DNA of 64,000 nucleotides from Pseudolysinimonas_A sp039912695 (GTDB lineage Bacteria > Actinomycetota > Actinomycetes > Actinomycetales > Microbacteriaceae), in contig NZ_JBDSPJ010000008.1 in assembly GCF_039912695.1 (NCBI RefSeq), positions 1-64,000 on the forward strand, read 5' to 3'. This document shows, piece by piece, positions 35,634 through 44,938 of the stretch. The position numbers and the translations under genes are program-made. Under the pieces are notes generated by a model. That model was not told the DNA's origin and ran no database searches. It worked only from the letters and a program-made list of their open reading frames with translations. Position 1 is the stretch's first letter. The number at the start of each line of letters is the position of its first letter.

Positions 35634-36842
35634 TTAGTGCAACGGCTGGAGCGGCTCGTCCAGCACCCGGCGCAACTCCCGTGTCATCGCTGCCCCGGAG
35701 ACGCTCGCCGATGCGTGATCGCGCACCCAACGGGCGCCGCGTCGGGCGAGCGGCTCGAGCCGATGCGGCTCATCTAGCAGCAAGCGCAGATGGGTGTGGA
35801 CGCGGTGCGGCGGCGTCACCAGCCACGCTTCCGCGGAGTCCTCGGGGAGCTGCAGCTCGACCCGCGGATCCGCGCTCGTGATCAGCGCAGCGCCGGCGGC
35901 CATCGCCTCGACGCCGAACACGCCCGGGGTGAACGCGTAGAACTCGTTCATCACGATGTGCGCGCGTCGGAGGGCGGTCTTGACCTCCGAGTTCGGCACA
36001 CCAATGAGCTCCACATACTCGAAGTCGTAGCCGTCCTCGAGCAACGCGGCGACGGCGGCCCTCACCAGCTGGGTGCCCTTGATGATCGGCGACGAGGGGG
36101 CGTGCACCACGACGAGACGATCGAGGTCATCGAAACGATCGAACGAGGTGGTGATCTCGTCATCCGGGTAGAAATACCGCGTGGGCAAGGTGGCGCGTTC
36201 GAGATAGCTGCGTTGGTCGACATCCGCGTTGTAGATGAGGTCGGCGTACCTGTCGGCGACCGCGGCGACCCGCCGCTTGATGTCGTCGTAGGCGTCGGAG
36301 CCGAACACCGGATTAACGTCGGCCAGGTAGGTGGCGAGATTTGGATGCCCCGACTCACGCTCGAGCTCACGCATGCGCTTCGGGGAGCGGATGTCGTTGC
36401 CGGTGAATGAGCAGACGATCGCGATGCCACGGCGTCGAAGGAATCGGAACTCGTGTTCGCGGTAATCGCGTCCCGAATTCAGGAACCCCTCGGAGCCGAC
36501 ATACACGAATCCTCTAGTGCGCGCCGCGAGGCTTCCGAGTTTCCACGGTCCGAGGAACAGGTCGCGCCGATTCGCTGCTCCGGGCAGCCTGCTGAGCGGA
36601 CCCGGAGACCATCCATAAGGCACGTCGTAGTAGCGGTGCCGAGCGAGCACGACGGACATGGAGTCGGGGACGGCGCGGGCGATGTCGAAGACGAGCGACG
36701 CGATCTCGTAAGGTCCGACCACCCAGTCGATATCGGAACTCGAGCCGCCCCGGCGGATCCTCGCGATGAGGTAGGCGAGCCGGAGCACGACGATCTGCAC
36801 GACAAACCGCAGACCCCCGATCATCCGCCGCACGATGGTCAC
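35634..36842 (-). CDS. Glycosyltransferase, GT-B/GT4-like
   Basis: A 402-residue protein in an actinobacterial surface-glycan glycosyltransferase group. The N-terminus has a hydrophobic patch (FVVQIVVLRLAYLIARI). Conserved C-terminal marks are LVVVHAPSSPIIKGTQLV, ELIGVPNSEV, and the donor-site stretch VMNEFYAFTPGVFGVEAMAAGAALI. The gene at 44928 shares the HAPxxxxxKGT and ADVVLDQF...GVTACEAMSAG pattern, so the two are related. GTG 36842 overlaps the fusion gene's stop as GTGA. The donor and acceptor are unknown; operon context suggests it transfers the amidine or amino sugar made by its neighbours. Confidence 0.75.
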   Translation of the reverse strand: MTIVRRMIGGLRFVVQIVVLRLAYLIARIRRGGSSSDIDWVVGPYEIASLVFDIARAVPDSMSVVLARHRYYDVPYGWSPGPLSRLPGAANRRDLFLGPWKLGSLAARTRGFVYVGSEGFLNSGRDYREHEFRFLRRRGIAIVCSFTGNDIRSPKRMRELERESGHPNLATYLADVNPVFGSDAYDDIKRRVAAVADRYADLIYNADVDQRSYLERATLPTRYFYPDDEITTSFDRFDDLDRLVVVHAPSSPIIKGTQLVRAAVAALLEDGYDFEYVELIGVPNSEVKTALRRAHIVMNEFYAFTPGVFGVEAMAAGAALITSADPRVELQLPEDSAEAWLVTPPHRVHTHLRLLLDEPHRLEPLARRGARWVRDHASASVSGAAMTRELRRVLDEPLQPLH

Positions 36843-38812
36843 GGCCTGCAAAACTTGACGTAGAAGCTCTTAGGCACGCGGTTGAGTTTCATGAGCACCC
36901 AGAACAGCGGGCGCAGCCTCTCGAACCACTTCTTATAGGTGGGGTAGTCGCGGTAGGTGTGTTTCGGCGCGGTCATGAGCGCGTCGAACCGCGCATCGTC
37001 GTAGCCGAGACGCTTCTTGAGCAACTCGATGAGTTGCGGATCGGGATACCGGGGGGCGATGAATCGCTCAAGGGCCACTTGACGCTCCATCTGCCCGGAT
37101 CGGATGAGAGCTGAAAACTCGATCTGACGGAAGTTGACGCCGAAGCGCTTGGGCATGAAGTAGCTGTGACAGAACGCCGAGAAGCGATTCTCGAGGTGGT
37201 GGCCGCCGTACCATTCCCACCCGTAGCGATCAGCGAGAAAGCGCTTGGCCTCCTCCTTGTGGTAGTCGACCCAGTAGAGGGGGCGCGTGCGCTCGATCCC
37301 GGAGAAGGCCGACCACTTCAGAAACTTGAGGAAGTCGAGGTTGGGGTAGGTCTTCATCGGGACAGTCCCGAACTGGCGGTGCACCGACTTGATGTATCCG
37401 CCGTCCATGTAGATCCATCCGCGGGGAGCGATTCCCTCGGTGCGGAACGAGTGCCCCTCGACGATGTGTTTGATGCCGTGCTTCTCGGCGGCGCGGTAGA
37501 GCACTCCCATGAAACCGATATCTGTCGGCGTGTCGATGTCGATGACCCCGGCCTCGATGAACGACCGGTAGATGTCGTCGTACTCGGTGTTGTCGACGAC
37601 ATAGGTCTCGAGGTCGACGCCCAGCTTGTCAAGCACGGCGTAGATGTTGGAGGTCGCCACCGGAGAGTTCCAGGTGTTGTCGAAGTGCACCGCGAGGGGG
37701 CGTACCCCCAGTTCGACCAGCAAGTGGGCAAGATACGACGAGTCCGTGCCGCCGCTCACCCCGATGATGCAGTCGTACTTCTTCCCCTCCCCCGATCGCT
37801 TCAGCCGCTCGGCGAAGGCGTGCATCGCCGCAGTGCTGGAGGCACCGGTCGGGTACTGCGCGTCGAGCTCGTCGTGGAGCGAGCAGTAGTAACAGATCGG
37901 GCCCTCGTCGAGACGCGCGCCCGGTACGTCGGACGTCGTGATGCACCGCTCGCACATGACAGTCGTCGAGAGATCCCGTCCCGGGATCTCGTACCGCGCA
38001 TCGACGTGGGCGTCATCCTCTACCCCGACCGATCGATGCTCTCGTTCTTCCTGGAACAGGGCGGTGAGCTGTGCGCCGCTCGGGTAGTTGATGAGCACGC
38101 TGTCACGTCCACCCTGCATCACGAACTGGCTGCCCGCGGCGACTGCCGACGCGCCAGCTTCGAGGATCGGCTCGGCGAGGTGCTCCCGCGTGCCAGCACC
38201 GCCGTGCGCGATGACCGGCACTTCGGGCAGGAGGCGGGTTACTTCCCGAACGAGTTCGAGATCGATACCGGCGCGCGTTCCCTCCCGGTCGATGCTCGTC
38301 ACCATGATCTCGCCAGCGCCGACCTCCGTTGCGAGTCGACTCCACTCCTGCAGCCGAAGCGGCGAGAGTTCGGTGCCTCCCCGACCGAAGATGCGGTACT
38401 CCCCGTCGTATGCACGCACATCGACCGCTGCGATCACTGCCTGCGCCCCGAGCGCCCGCACTGCGTCGGCGACAATCTCCGGAGTGTTAAGCAGCGTCGT
38501 ATTGAAGACGATCTTCTCGAAGCCTTCGCGCACCAGACGGTCGGCCTGTTCGACCGAGCTGACTCCGCCGCCGTAGGCCAGGGGCACGAAGCACTCGGTG
38601 GTGAGCCTTCGCAGGTAGTCGAGCTGGATCGGCGCGCCGCGCGCGGCCCCGATATCGAGAAGCAGCATCTCGTCGACCTCGAGATCGTTGAAGATGCTGA
38701 GGACGTTGACCGGATCGCCGACGTATTGCGGGTCCTCGAACCGACGGGTCTTCACGAACCTGTCGTTCTCGAGGAGCAGGGCCGGGATGACACGCGGACG
38801 GATGCTGAGCAT
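36839..38812 (-). CDS. HisF-WbpG fusion: sugar amidotransferase in one polypeptide
   Basis: A 657-residue fusion. Residues 1 to about 255 are a HisF2/WbuZ-like barrel (RVIPALLLENDRFVKTRRF; Leu13 replaces the HisF catalytic Asp11, Asp131 kept; YVGDPVNVLSIFND). Residues about 285-657 are a WbpG-like N-acetyl sugar amidotransferase: a complete zinc ribbon (Cys287, 290, 307, 310), PP-loop SGGTDSS at 353-359, and C-terminal YPDPQLIELLKKRLG. The WbpG part should activate an acetamido group with ATP, and the HisF part should channel ammonia from the HisH gene just upstream (1-base stop/start overlap). In Pseudomonas these are separate proteins. A single continuous frame with no frameshift supports a true fusion. 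Confidence 0.9.
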   Translation of the reverse strand: MLSIRPRVIPALLLENDRFVKTRRFEDPQYVGDPVNVLSIFNDLEVDEMLLLDIGAARGAPIQLDYLRRLTTECFVPLAYGGGVSSVEQADRLVREGFEKIVFNTTLLNTPEIVADAVRALGAQAVIAAVDVRAYDGEYRIFGRGGTELSPLRLQEWSRLATEVGAGEIMVTSIDREGTRAGIDLELVREVTRLLPEVPVIAHGGAGTREHLAEPILEAGASAVAAGSQFVMQGGRDSVLINYPSGAQLTALFQEEREHRSVGVEDDAHVDARYEIPGRDLSTTVMCERCITTSDVPGARLDEGPICYYCSLHDELDAQYPTGASSTAAMHAFAERLKRSGEGKKYDCIIGVSGGTDSSYLAHLLVELGVRPLAVHFDNTWNSPVATSNIYAVLDKLGVDLETYVVDNTEYDDIYRSFIEAGVIDIDTPTDIGFMGVLYRAAEKHGIKHIVEGHSFRTEGIAPRGWIYMDGGYIKSVHRQFGTVPMKTYPNLDFLKFLKWSAFSGIERTRPLYWVDYHKEEAKRFLADRYGWEWYGGHHLENRFSAFCHSYFMPKRFGVNFRQIEFSALIRSGQMERQVALERFIAPRYPDPQLIELLKKRLGYDDARFDALMTAPKHTYRDYPTYKKWFERLRPLFWVLMKLNRVPKSFYVKFCRP

Positions 38813-39432
38813 CAGGACCGTCCGAAGTCGGCCAGGAGGCGCGCACCCATGCGATGGCTCTTCTCGGGATGGAACTGCGCACCGACGACGTTTCCGCGAC
38901 GGATCATCGACGCGAACGGTACGCCATAGTCGGTGATCGCCATCGTGTCGGACGAGTCGGACGGGTCGGCGTAGTAGGAATGCACGAAATAGAAGCGATC
39001 GCCGTCGAGGACGGCGGGAAGCACGTCGGCGTTCCCCTGCCGCGTGACTGTGTTCCAGCCCATATGGGGAACGCGGAGCGCCTCCTCGCCCACGGTCCGC
39101 GGGAAGCGTCGAACTGTTCCCGGCACGATTCCCAGCCCGGGCTCGTCGCCTTCTTCGCTGCCGTCCAGCAGCAGTTGCATGCCGAGGCAGACGCCGAGCA
39201 CACGGTCCCCCGCGGCGGCCTTCGCCGCGACGACCTCGCCGAGTCCCGAAAGTCGAAGTCTCGACGCCGCGGTGTCAAACGCGCCGACTCCCGGCAGAAT
39301 AATCCGCTCAGCCGCGGAGATGACGTCAGCGTCTGCGCTCAGCTCGCTGCTCAGACCGGTCTTGCGGATCATGTTGGCGATCGATGCGACGTTGCCGACT
39401 CCGTAATCGACGATCGTGATGTCGACGGTCAT
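38812..39432 (-). CDS. HisH-like glutamine amidotransferase (second copy)
   Basis: A 206-residue class I glutaminase, paralogue of the gene at 27296. Triad: Cys82 in VLGVCLGMQLL, His188 and Glu190 in GAQFHPEKSH; VPHMGWN interface loop present. It should supply ammonia to the HisF barrel of the fusion encoded immediately downstream. The start ATG overlaps the aminotransferase stop by 4 bases. Confidence 0.9.
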   Translation of the reverse strand: MTVDITIVDYGVGNVASIANMIRKTGLSSELSADADVISAAERIILPGVGAFDTAASRLRLSGLGEVVAAKAAAGDRVLGVCLGMQLLLDGSEEGDEPGLGIVPGTVRRFPRTVGEEALRVPHMGWNTVTRQGNADVLPAVLDGDRFYFVHSYYADPSDSSDTMAITDYGVPFASMIRRGNVVGAQFHPEKSHRMGARLLADFGRS

Positions 39433-40547
39433 CGACGCCCGGATCTCACCGAGGCGATCGCGCTCGCGAGCGTCGAGGCGACCTGCTCGACATCAACACT
39501 GGTGAGTTGGGGGTACAGAGGAATCGTGAGCGCCGACTGGTGAGCTCGGGTTGCCGCAGGTAGGGACTCGTCGGGGATGCCGAAGCGCTCGCGGAAATAC
39601 GGTTGAAGGTGCATCGAATAGGTGCCGAGGGTGACCTCGACATCGTCACCCTTCATGATGTCGATGATCCTGTTCCTGTCGATGTCCTCGTCGAGGAGCA
39701 CGACGTACGACTGATAGGAGTGCTGCAGTCCCGCCGGGACGGCGGGGACGCGCACGCCGTCCATGCCGGACAGCACGGCGTCGTATTCTGCTGCGACCTC
39801 GCGCCGTCGACGGAGGATCTCATCCAGCCGCGCCATCTGGGCAATGCCGATGGCCGCGTGCACATCGCTGAGCCGGTAGTTGTAACCGGCGTCGATGAAG
39901 GACATGAAGTGGGAACCGCGCACAGAGCCATGCGATCGCAGCACCCGCATCCGATCCGCAAGGGCTTCGTCGGAGGTCGTGACCATGCCGCCCTCCGCCG
40001 TCGTGATGATCTTGCGAGGATGGAAGGAGAAGACACCCGCGAGAGACAGGGTTCCAGCTTCGCGGCCGTGGTACGTCGCGCCGAGCGCGCACGCCGCATC
40101 TTCGATGACGGGTATGCCGTGACGCATCGCGATCTCGTTGATCGGGTCCATATCGGCGGTGAGCCCGAATGCGTGCACGGGCATGATCGCCGTCGTGCGC
40201 GATGTGATGGCGGCCTCGAGAAGCGCAGGGTCAAGGTTGAAGGTATTGATGTCGATGTCGACAAAGACTGGCGTCGCGCCCTGCTGCACGACAACGTTCG
40301 CGGTGGCAGGAAAGCTGAAGTCCGGGATGACGACCTCGTCACCGGGCTTCACCCCGGCCGCGTGAAGGGCCAGGTGAAGGCCGGTCGTTGCGGAGCTAAC
40401 CGCGAATGCCTCCGCGCTCCCCGTGCGTGCGGCGATCAGCCGCTCAAATTCTGCGGCGCGGGGACCCTGGGTCAGGTACCCAGACTCGAGCACCTCCCCG
40501 ACGAGCCGGAGCTCCTCGGCTCCGGTGAGGGGGATGTTCAGCCTCAT
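39429..40547 (-). CDS. DegT/DnrJ/EryC1/StrS-family sugar aminotransferase
   Basis: A 372-residue PLP enzyme. Marks: AVSSATTGLHLALHAAGVKPGDE, IPDFSFPATANVVVQQG, VIEDAACALGATYHG, and FSFHPRKIITTAEGGMV with the Schiff-base Lys. Together with the upstream SDR it could make a 4-amino (or 3-amino) sugar nucleotide which, after N-acetylation elsewhere, is amidinated by the HisH and HisF-WbpG pair downstream. ATG 40547 overlaps the SDR stop as ATGA; a longer frame start at 40568 would run into the SDR gene. Confidence 0.9.
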   Translation of the reverse strand: MRLNIPLTGAEELRLVGEVLESGYLTQGPRAAEFERLIAARTGSAEAFAVSSATTGLHLALHAAGVKPGDEVVIPDFSFPATANVVVQQGATPVFVDIDINTFNLDPALLEAAITSRTTAIMPVHAFGLTADMDPINEIAMRHGIPVIEDAACALGATYHGREAGTLSLAGVFSFHPRKIITTAEGGMVTTSDEALADRMRVLRSHGSVRGSHFMSFIDAGYNYRLSDVHAAIGIAQMARLDEILRRRREVAAEYDAVLSGMDGVRVPAVPAGLQHSYQSYVVLLDEDIDRNRIIDIMKGDDVEVTLGTYSMHLQPYFRERFGIPDESLPAATRAHQSALTIPLYPQLTSVDVEQVASTLASAIASVRSGRR

Positions 40548-41506
40548 ACGAACACAGCCTGATACCAAGCCACCGTCTCACGGAGTCCTTCGTCGCTGAG
40601 AGCCGCAGGCTGGCGCCCGAGGTAAGACGTGAGGCGGGAGACGTCGGCCTGGTGAGACCTCACGTCGCCCGGCCGCTCGGGCGTGTGCACGACCGGATGA
40701 TTCGGCGCATCCATGATCTGCAAGATCTGGGAGACGAGAGCGTTGATCGACGTCGGCACCCCGGTGGCTACGTTGAACTCTAGGCCGCTGCATTCCGGGC
40801 TTTCGGCGATCGCCACCGTCAGATCCGCAGTATCGCGGACGAAGGTGAAGTCTCGGGTCTGCTCCCCGTCGCCGTGAATTTCGATCGGCACGCCGCTCAT
40901 CACGCGCTGAACGATGATGGGGATGATGCCCGCATAGGAGCCGGGATTCTGGCGCGGTCCGTAGTTGTTGAAGGGCCGCACGGTCGTCGCGTCGATGCCG
41001 AACGTACGCACATAGGAGCGGATGATGTGATCTTCGGCTGACTTCGCTGCAGCATAGGGCGTGATGGCATCGTGCGGATGGTCCTCATCCATCGGGGTGT
41101 ACCTGCTGGTGCCGTAGGCCTCCGAACTCGACATGTGCACGAGTCGTTGGATGAGCCCGCGACGCGCCAGCTCGCAGAACGTAGTCGTGATCCCGATGTT
41201 CGTGTGGATCGTCCAGGACGGGTAGGTCAGGGACGTGGGCAGGGGGACGACAGCCAGGTCGAACACTGTCTCGATCTCGTGCGCGATCACGACGTCCTGC
41301 ATGGCGGCGAGGTCCGACGCGTCGAGACGCAGGATCTCGAGGTCGTACTTGCTGCGTGCGTCGTCAAGATTGCTCTCGTTACCGAGGAAGAAGTTGTCGA
41401 CGACCACGAGGGTGCTGGGCTCCTCGAGCACCAGGCGGTCGACGAGGTGGCTCCCAATGAAGCCCGCGCCTCCCGTCACCAGCACTGAACGATTTCGGAT
41501 CGACAC
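40544..41506 (-). CDS. NAD-dependent nucleotide-sugar epimerase/dehydratase (extended SDR)
   Basis: A 320-residue SDR with SVLVTGGAGFIGSHLVDRLV, VHMSSSEAYGTSRYTP (catalytic Ser region), YAAAK, RPFNNYGPRQNPGSYAG and RDFTFVRDTAD. The pattern fits UDP-hexose 4-epimerases or 4,6-dehydratases; the following aminotransferase favours a dehydratase. The S-S-S-E triad lacks the TDE motif of classic dTDP-glucose dehydratases, so the exact reaction is open. GTG 41506 has AAGGG 9 bases upstream and opens a six-gene leftward operon running to 34442. Confidence 0.85.
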   Translation of the reverse strand: MSIRNRSVLVTGGAGFIGSHLVDRLVLEEPSTLVVVDNFFLGNESNLDDARSKYDLEILRLDASDLAAMQDVVIAHEIETVFDLAVVPLPTSLTYPSWTIHTNIGITTTFCELARRGLIQRLVHMSSSEAYGTSRYTPMDEDHPHDAITPYAAAKSAEDHIIRSYVRTFGIDATTVRPFNNYGPRQNPGSYAGIIPIIVQRVMSGVPIEIHGDGEQTRDFTFVRDTADLTVAIAESPECSGLEFNVATGVPTSINALVSQILQIMDAPNHPVVHTPERPGDVRSHQADVSRLTSYLGRQPAALSDEGLRETVAWYQAVFV

Positions 41507-41672
41507 GTTCGATTGCCCTTCTAAGAGGTGTGGGGGGACGCTACCCAGCCCCGGTCGATTATACGGAGGCGGACCTTGGCGCTCCTGCGTCGTGCCGCAT
41601 CGCCAACGGCTTCGGTGCATTCGAGACGCCACGACCCGCGATGGCTGCCCGCCGCGCAACGGAGGAGCCTCC

Positions 41673-41678
41673 TAAGCT
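41673..41678 (+). promoter_or_regulatory. -10 element for leaderless UDP-GlcNAc 2-epimerase gene
   Basis: TAAGCT lies 7 bases before ATG 41686. The 179-base divergent gap also contains the start region of the leftward operon; nothing else stands out. Confidence 0.5.
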
Positions 41679-41685
41679 CGAGGCC

Positions 41686-42744
41686 ATGCGGATCTTGAGC
41701 GTTGTCGGTGCGCGACCGCAGTTCGTGAAGGTCGCGCCGATCGCCGCCGCAATGGAAGGCCGCGCCGACCACCTCATCGTTCACACCGGCCAGCACTACG
41801 ACGACCTGATGAGCGACGTGTTCTTCCGCGATCTCGGCATCCCTGCTCCCGCGGTGAACCTCGAGGTCGGATCCGGGAGCCACGGGCGGCAGACCGGGCG
41901 CATGCTCGAAGGCCTCGAACGCGAGTTCGAGCGCCTCTCACCCGACTGGGTGCTCGTTTACGGCGACACCAACTCGACAGTTGCTGCCGCGCTCGCCGCG
42001 GTGAAGCTCCATCTGCCGGTCGCGCATCTCGAGGCGGGCCTTCGCTCGTTCAACCGCCGGATGCCGGAAGAGCACAATCGCGTTCTCACCGATCACGCCG
42101 CCGATCTGCTGTTCGCACCGACTCGCGCGGCGATGGCGCACCTTGAGCGCGAAGGACTCGCGGAGAGGTCACGTCTCGTCGGAGATGTCATGACCGATGT
42201 GCTCCATCGCACTCGCGACCGCGTGCTCGCAGAATCTCGACTCGCGCCGCATGGCCTCCCGGCGAGTGGGTACTACGTAGCGACCATCCACCGCCCCGAC
42301 AACACCGACGACCCCGAGCGCCTTCGCGCGATCGTCGAGGCGCTCGCCGACCTTCCTCTCCCGGTGCTCCTGCTCGCGCATCCCCGGCTCCGCTCGCTCG
42401 CGGCGCAACATGGCATCCTGCTCGAAACGGGCGCGTTGCGCGTCTCGGACCCCCTCTCCTACCCCGAGCTCGTTGCCTCGGTTCTGCACAGCGCGGGCGT
42501 TGTCACCGACTCGGGTGGCTTGCAGAAGGAGGCTTTCCTACTGCGCGTCCCCACAACGACCGTGCGCCCAGAGACGGAGTGGGTGGAGACTGTCGACCTC
42601 GGCTGGAATGTTCTCGTGAACGACCCGGAACAGATCGCAGCTGCCGTTTCACGTCCGGTGCCGAAGGCAACGGACGCCGCACCATACGGCGATGGGCACG
42701 CCGCAGAGGCGGTCGTCGACGAACTCCTGGGGGAGGCACGGTGA
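41686..42744 (+). CDS. wecB: UDP-N-acetylglucosamine 2-epimerase (non-hydrolysing; WecB/WbpI family)
   Basis: A 352-residue GT-B-like epimerase. Marks: RILSVVGARPQFVKVAPIAAAM, VHTGQHYDDLMSDVFF, YGDTNSTVAAALAAVKLH, HLEAGLRSFNRRMPEEHNR, and SGGLQKEAFLLRVPTTTVRPETEW. It converts UDP-GlcNAc to UDP-ManNAc, or in the WbpI subgroup UDP-GlcNAc3NAcA to UDP-ManNAc3NAcA. Sequence alone does not separate these. A WbpB/E/D-like trio at 23.9-26.5 kb and a sugar dehydrogenase at 51.7 kb make the WbpI role attractive. First gene of a rightward three-gene operon. Confidence 0.9.
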   Translation: MRILSVVGARPQFVKVAPIAAAMEGRADHLIVHTGQHYDDLMSDVFFRDLGIPAPAVNLEVGSGSHGRQTGRMLEGLEREFERLSPDWVLVYGDTNSTVAAALAAVKLHLPVAHLEAGLRSFNRRMPEEHNRVLTDHAADLLFAPTRAAMAHLEREGLAERSRLVGDVMTDVLHRTRDRVLAESRLAPHGLPASGYYVATIHRPDNTDDPERLRAIVEALADLPLPVLLLAHPRLRSLAAQHGILLETGALRVSDPLSYPELVASVLHSAGVVTDSGGLQKEAFLLRVPTTTVRPETEWVETVDLGWNVLVNDPEQIAAAVSRPVPKATDAAPYGDGHAAEAVVDELLGEAR

Positions 42745-43877
42745 CCCGGGCGCGCCTGCTCATCCTGTCGTTCTCCGACATCTCGGCAGATGCGCGAGTG
42801 CTCAAGCAGGTCAGGTTCTTCGCCGACCGCTACGACGTGACCACCTACGGCTACGGGCCGAGCCCCGACCCCCGAGTCGAGCATGTGCGCCTCGACGACA
42901 CGCTTGGCGTACGACGGTGGACCCGACGAGACCTCGTTCTGCGACGCTTTCACAAGATCTACTGGGGCCAGCCGGCGATCCAGCGGGCACAAGCCGACCT
43001 CGAACGCCTCGAGCAGTTCGACGTCATCCTCGCCAACGATGTCGACGCGGTTGGCCTCGCCCTCGCTCTGAAACCCGCGCGGGGGGTCCACGCCGACATC
43101 CACGAGTACGCACCCAGACAAAACGAGGAGCTGCTGATCTGGCGGGCCTTCGAGGCTCCGTACATGCGCTGGATGTGTCGACGGTTCCTGGTGCGTGCCG
43201 CCTCAATGACCACTGTCGGCCACGGCATCGCCGACGAGTACCGCCGCGTCTACGGTCTTCGCGCCGGCGTGGTCACGAACGCCGCCCCCTACTCCGAACT
43301 GGAGGCACGGCCCGCCGGCTCCCCGATCCGCCTCGTGCACAGCGGTGCGTCGCTTCGCAACCGGAGACTCGAGGTGCTCGTCGACGCGGTGGCCGCGACG
43401 ACGAATGACGTCACGCTCGACCTTTACTTGATGGGCAATGACCCCGAGTACGTCGTCGAGCTGCGCGAACGCGCCGCGGGCGCCGGCCGCGTGCGGTTCC
43501 CCGATGCCGTGCCCTACGCACAACTCATCGCCCGTCTCAACGAGTACGACATCGGAGTGCACGTCATGGCCCCGACCAACTTCAACAACCGCTGGGCGCT
43601 TCCCAACAAGTTCTTCGACTACGTGCAAGCGCGCCTCGGGTTGATCATCGGCCCGTCGGCCGAGATGCAGAAGATCCTCGTCGCTCACGGGTTCGGCTCC
43701 GTATCCGACGATTTCGGAGCGGCGGCTCTCACCCGGGTGCTCGACGACCTGACACCGCCACAGGTCGACGAATGGAAGGCGCATGCTGTTGTCGCCGCCC
43801 AGGCACTCTCATCCGAGACTCAGGTGGAGATCTGGGGTGCAGCGGTGGACGCGCTCGCCGATCGGGCGCACACGTGA
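42741..43877 (+). CDS. Glycosyltransferase, GT4-like
   Basis: A 378-residue GT-B protein. N-terminal part ARLLILSFSDISADARVLKQV; central DVILANDVDAVGLALAL and ADIHEYAPRQNEE; C-terminal donor region PNKFFDYVQARLGLIIGPSAEM. It is a clear paralogue of the gene at 49298 (shared LNxYD(I/L)GV and LPNKFFD(Y/F)VQARLG). GTG 42741 has GGGGGAGG upstream and overlaps the epimerase stop as GTGA. Confidence 0.85.
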   Translation: MTRARLLILSFSDISADARVLKQVRFFADRYDVTTYGYGPSPDPRVEHVRLDDTLGVRRWTRRDLVLRRFHKIYWGQPAIQRAQADLERLEQFDVILANDVDAVGLALALKPARGVHADIHEYAPRQNEELLIWRAFEAPYMRWMCRRFLVRAASMTTVGHGIADEYRRVYGLRAGVVTNAAPYSELEARPAGSPIRLVHSGASLRNRRLEVLVDAVAATTNDVTLDLYLMGNDPEYVVELRERAAGAGRVRFPDAVPYAQLIARLNEYDIGVHVMAPTNFNNRWALPNKFFDYVQARLGLIIGPSAEMQKILVAHGFGSVSDDFGAAALTRVLDDLTPPQVDEWKAHAVVAAQALSSETQVEIWGAAVDALADRAHT

Positions 43878-44938
43878 CCAGCCCTGTCGTTGATGTCATC
43901 ATCCCGGTGCACACCGATCGCCGTCCGATCGCTCGGGCGACGGCATCGGTTCTCGCGAACACTTCGACCGACACTCGGGTCACCGTCGTTTGCCACAACG
44001 TCGCAGCGGACGCGATCGCTGCATCCCTCGGGCCTTGGAGCGGCGACCGGCGGGTGCGGCTACTGTCTCTCGTCGACGGCATCCCCAGTCCCGCTGGTCC
44101 GCTCAACGCGGGGCTCGACGCGGCAACCGGCGAGTTCACCGCGCTCCTCGGCTCAGACGACGAGTACGAGCCCGGAGCGATCGACGCCTGGCTCGCGGTC
44201 GCGCGAAGAGACGGCGCGGATGTGGTCATCCCTCCGCTCCGCACTGTGCAGGGAGGCCCGACACGCAGCCCCCCGACGCGACCATTCCGGACGAGTCGGC
44301 TTGACGGCGTCCGCGACCGTCTCGCCTACCGCACCGTGCAACTCGGACTCGTATCGCGGCGACGGTTCGGTGACATCAGGATGACGACCGGGTTGCGGTC
44401 CGGCGAAGACGTCATCCAGGGCGCCTCAATCTGGTACTCCGACGCGCGGATCAGCGCCGCCCGTGGTCCGGGTTACCTCATCCACGAGGACGACCCACAT
44501 GCTCGCACGTCGAGCAGCGTCAAGCCCGCCGCCGAGTCACTGCTCTTCCTCGAAGCCATCCTCGAACGGGGATTCGTCGCGACGCTGAGCTCATCGCAGC
44601 GCGAGTCGTTCGCGATCAAACTGTTGCGCACTCACGTGATGGACATTCTCGGGGCGAGCCTCCAAGCGGGGGGTCCGGCAGACGACCTGGCCGCGCTCTC
44701 CGCAGGGGTGCGACGCATTGTCGAACTCGCTCCCACCGCCACCGCAATCCTCAGTCGACGCGAGGCACGTATCGTCGCCGAGCTGGGCCGCGGCGCCGAC
44801 CGTGACCGCCTCGGTGCCGAGCTCGCGATCCTGACCGACTTTCGCCGTCCGGCTAACCTCATCCCGGCATCGCTACCGCGGTTGCTTCACCGCGAAGCGC
44901 CACTACGATTCCTCGCGGCAAACGCTTTCATGCGCTGA
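43874..44938 (+). CDS. Family 2 glycosyltransferase
   Basis: A 354-residue GT-A protein. VVDVIIPVHTDRRPIARATASV opens the fold, ALLGSDDEYEPGAIDAW is the acidic metal-binding motif, and GLRSGEDVIQGASIWY is the acceptor-site ED motif. The last 150 residues are alpha-helical and not recognisable. It overlaps the preceding gene by GTGA and the convergent gene at 44928 by 11 bases at the 3' end. Confidence 0.82.
   Translation: MTSPVVDVIIPVHTDRRPIARATASVLANTSTDTRVTVVCHNVAADAIAASLGPWSGDRRVRLLSLVDGIPSPAGPLNAGLDAATGEFTALLGSDDEYEPGAIDAWLAVARRDGADVVIPPLRTVQGGPTRSPPTRPFRTSRLDGVRDRLAYRTVQLGLVSRRRFGDIRMTTGLRSGEDVIQGASIWYSDARISAARGPGYLIHEDDPHARTSSSVKPAAESLLFLEAILERGFVATLSSSQRESFAIKLLRTHVMDILGASLQAGGPADDLAALSAGVRRIVELAPTATAILSRREARIVAELGRGADRDRLGAELAILTDFRRPANLIPASLPRLLHREAPLRFLAANAFMR

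Noticed and set aside
37166..38929. 587-codon plus-strand frame
   Set aside because: Antisense to the HisF-WbpG fusion, whose motifs are unambiguous.
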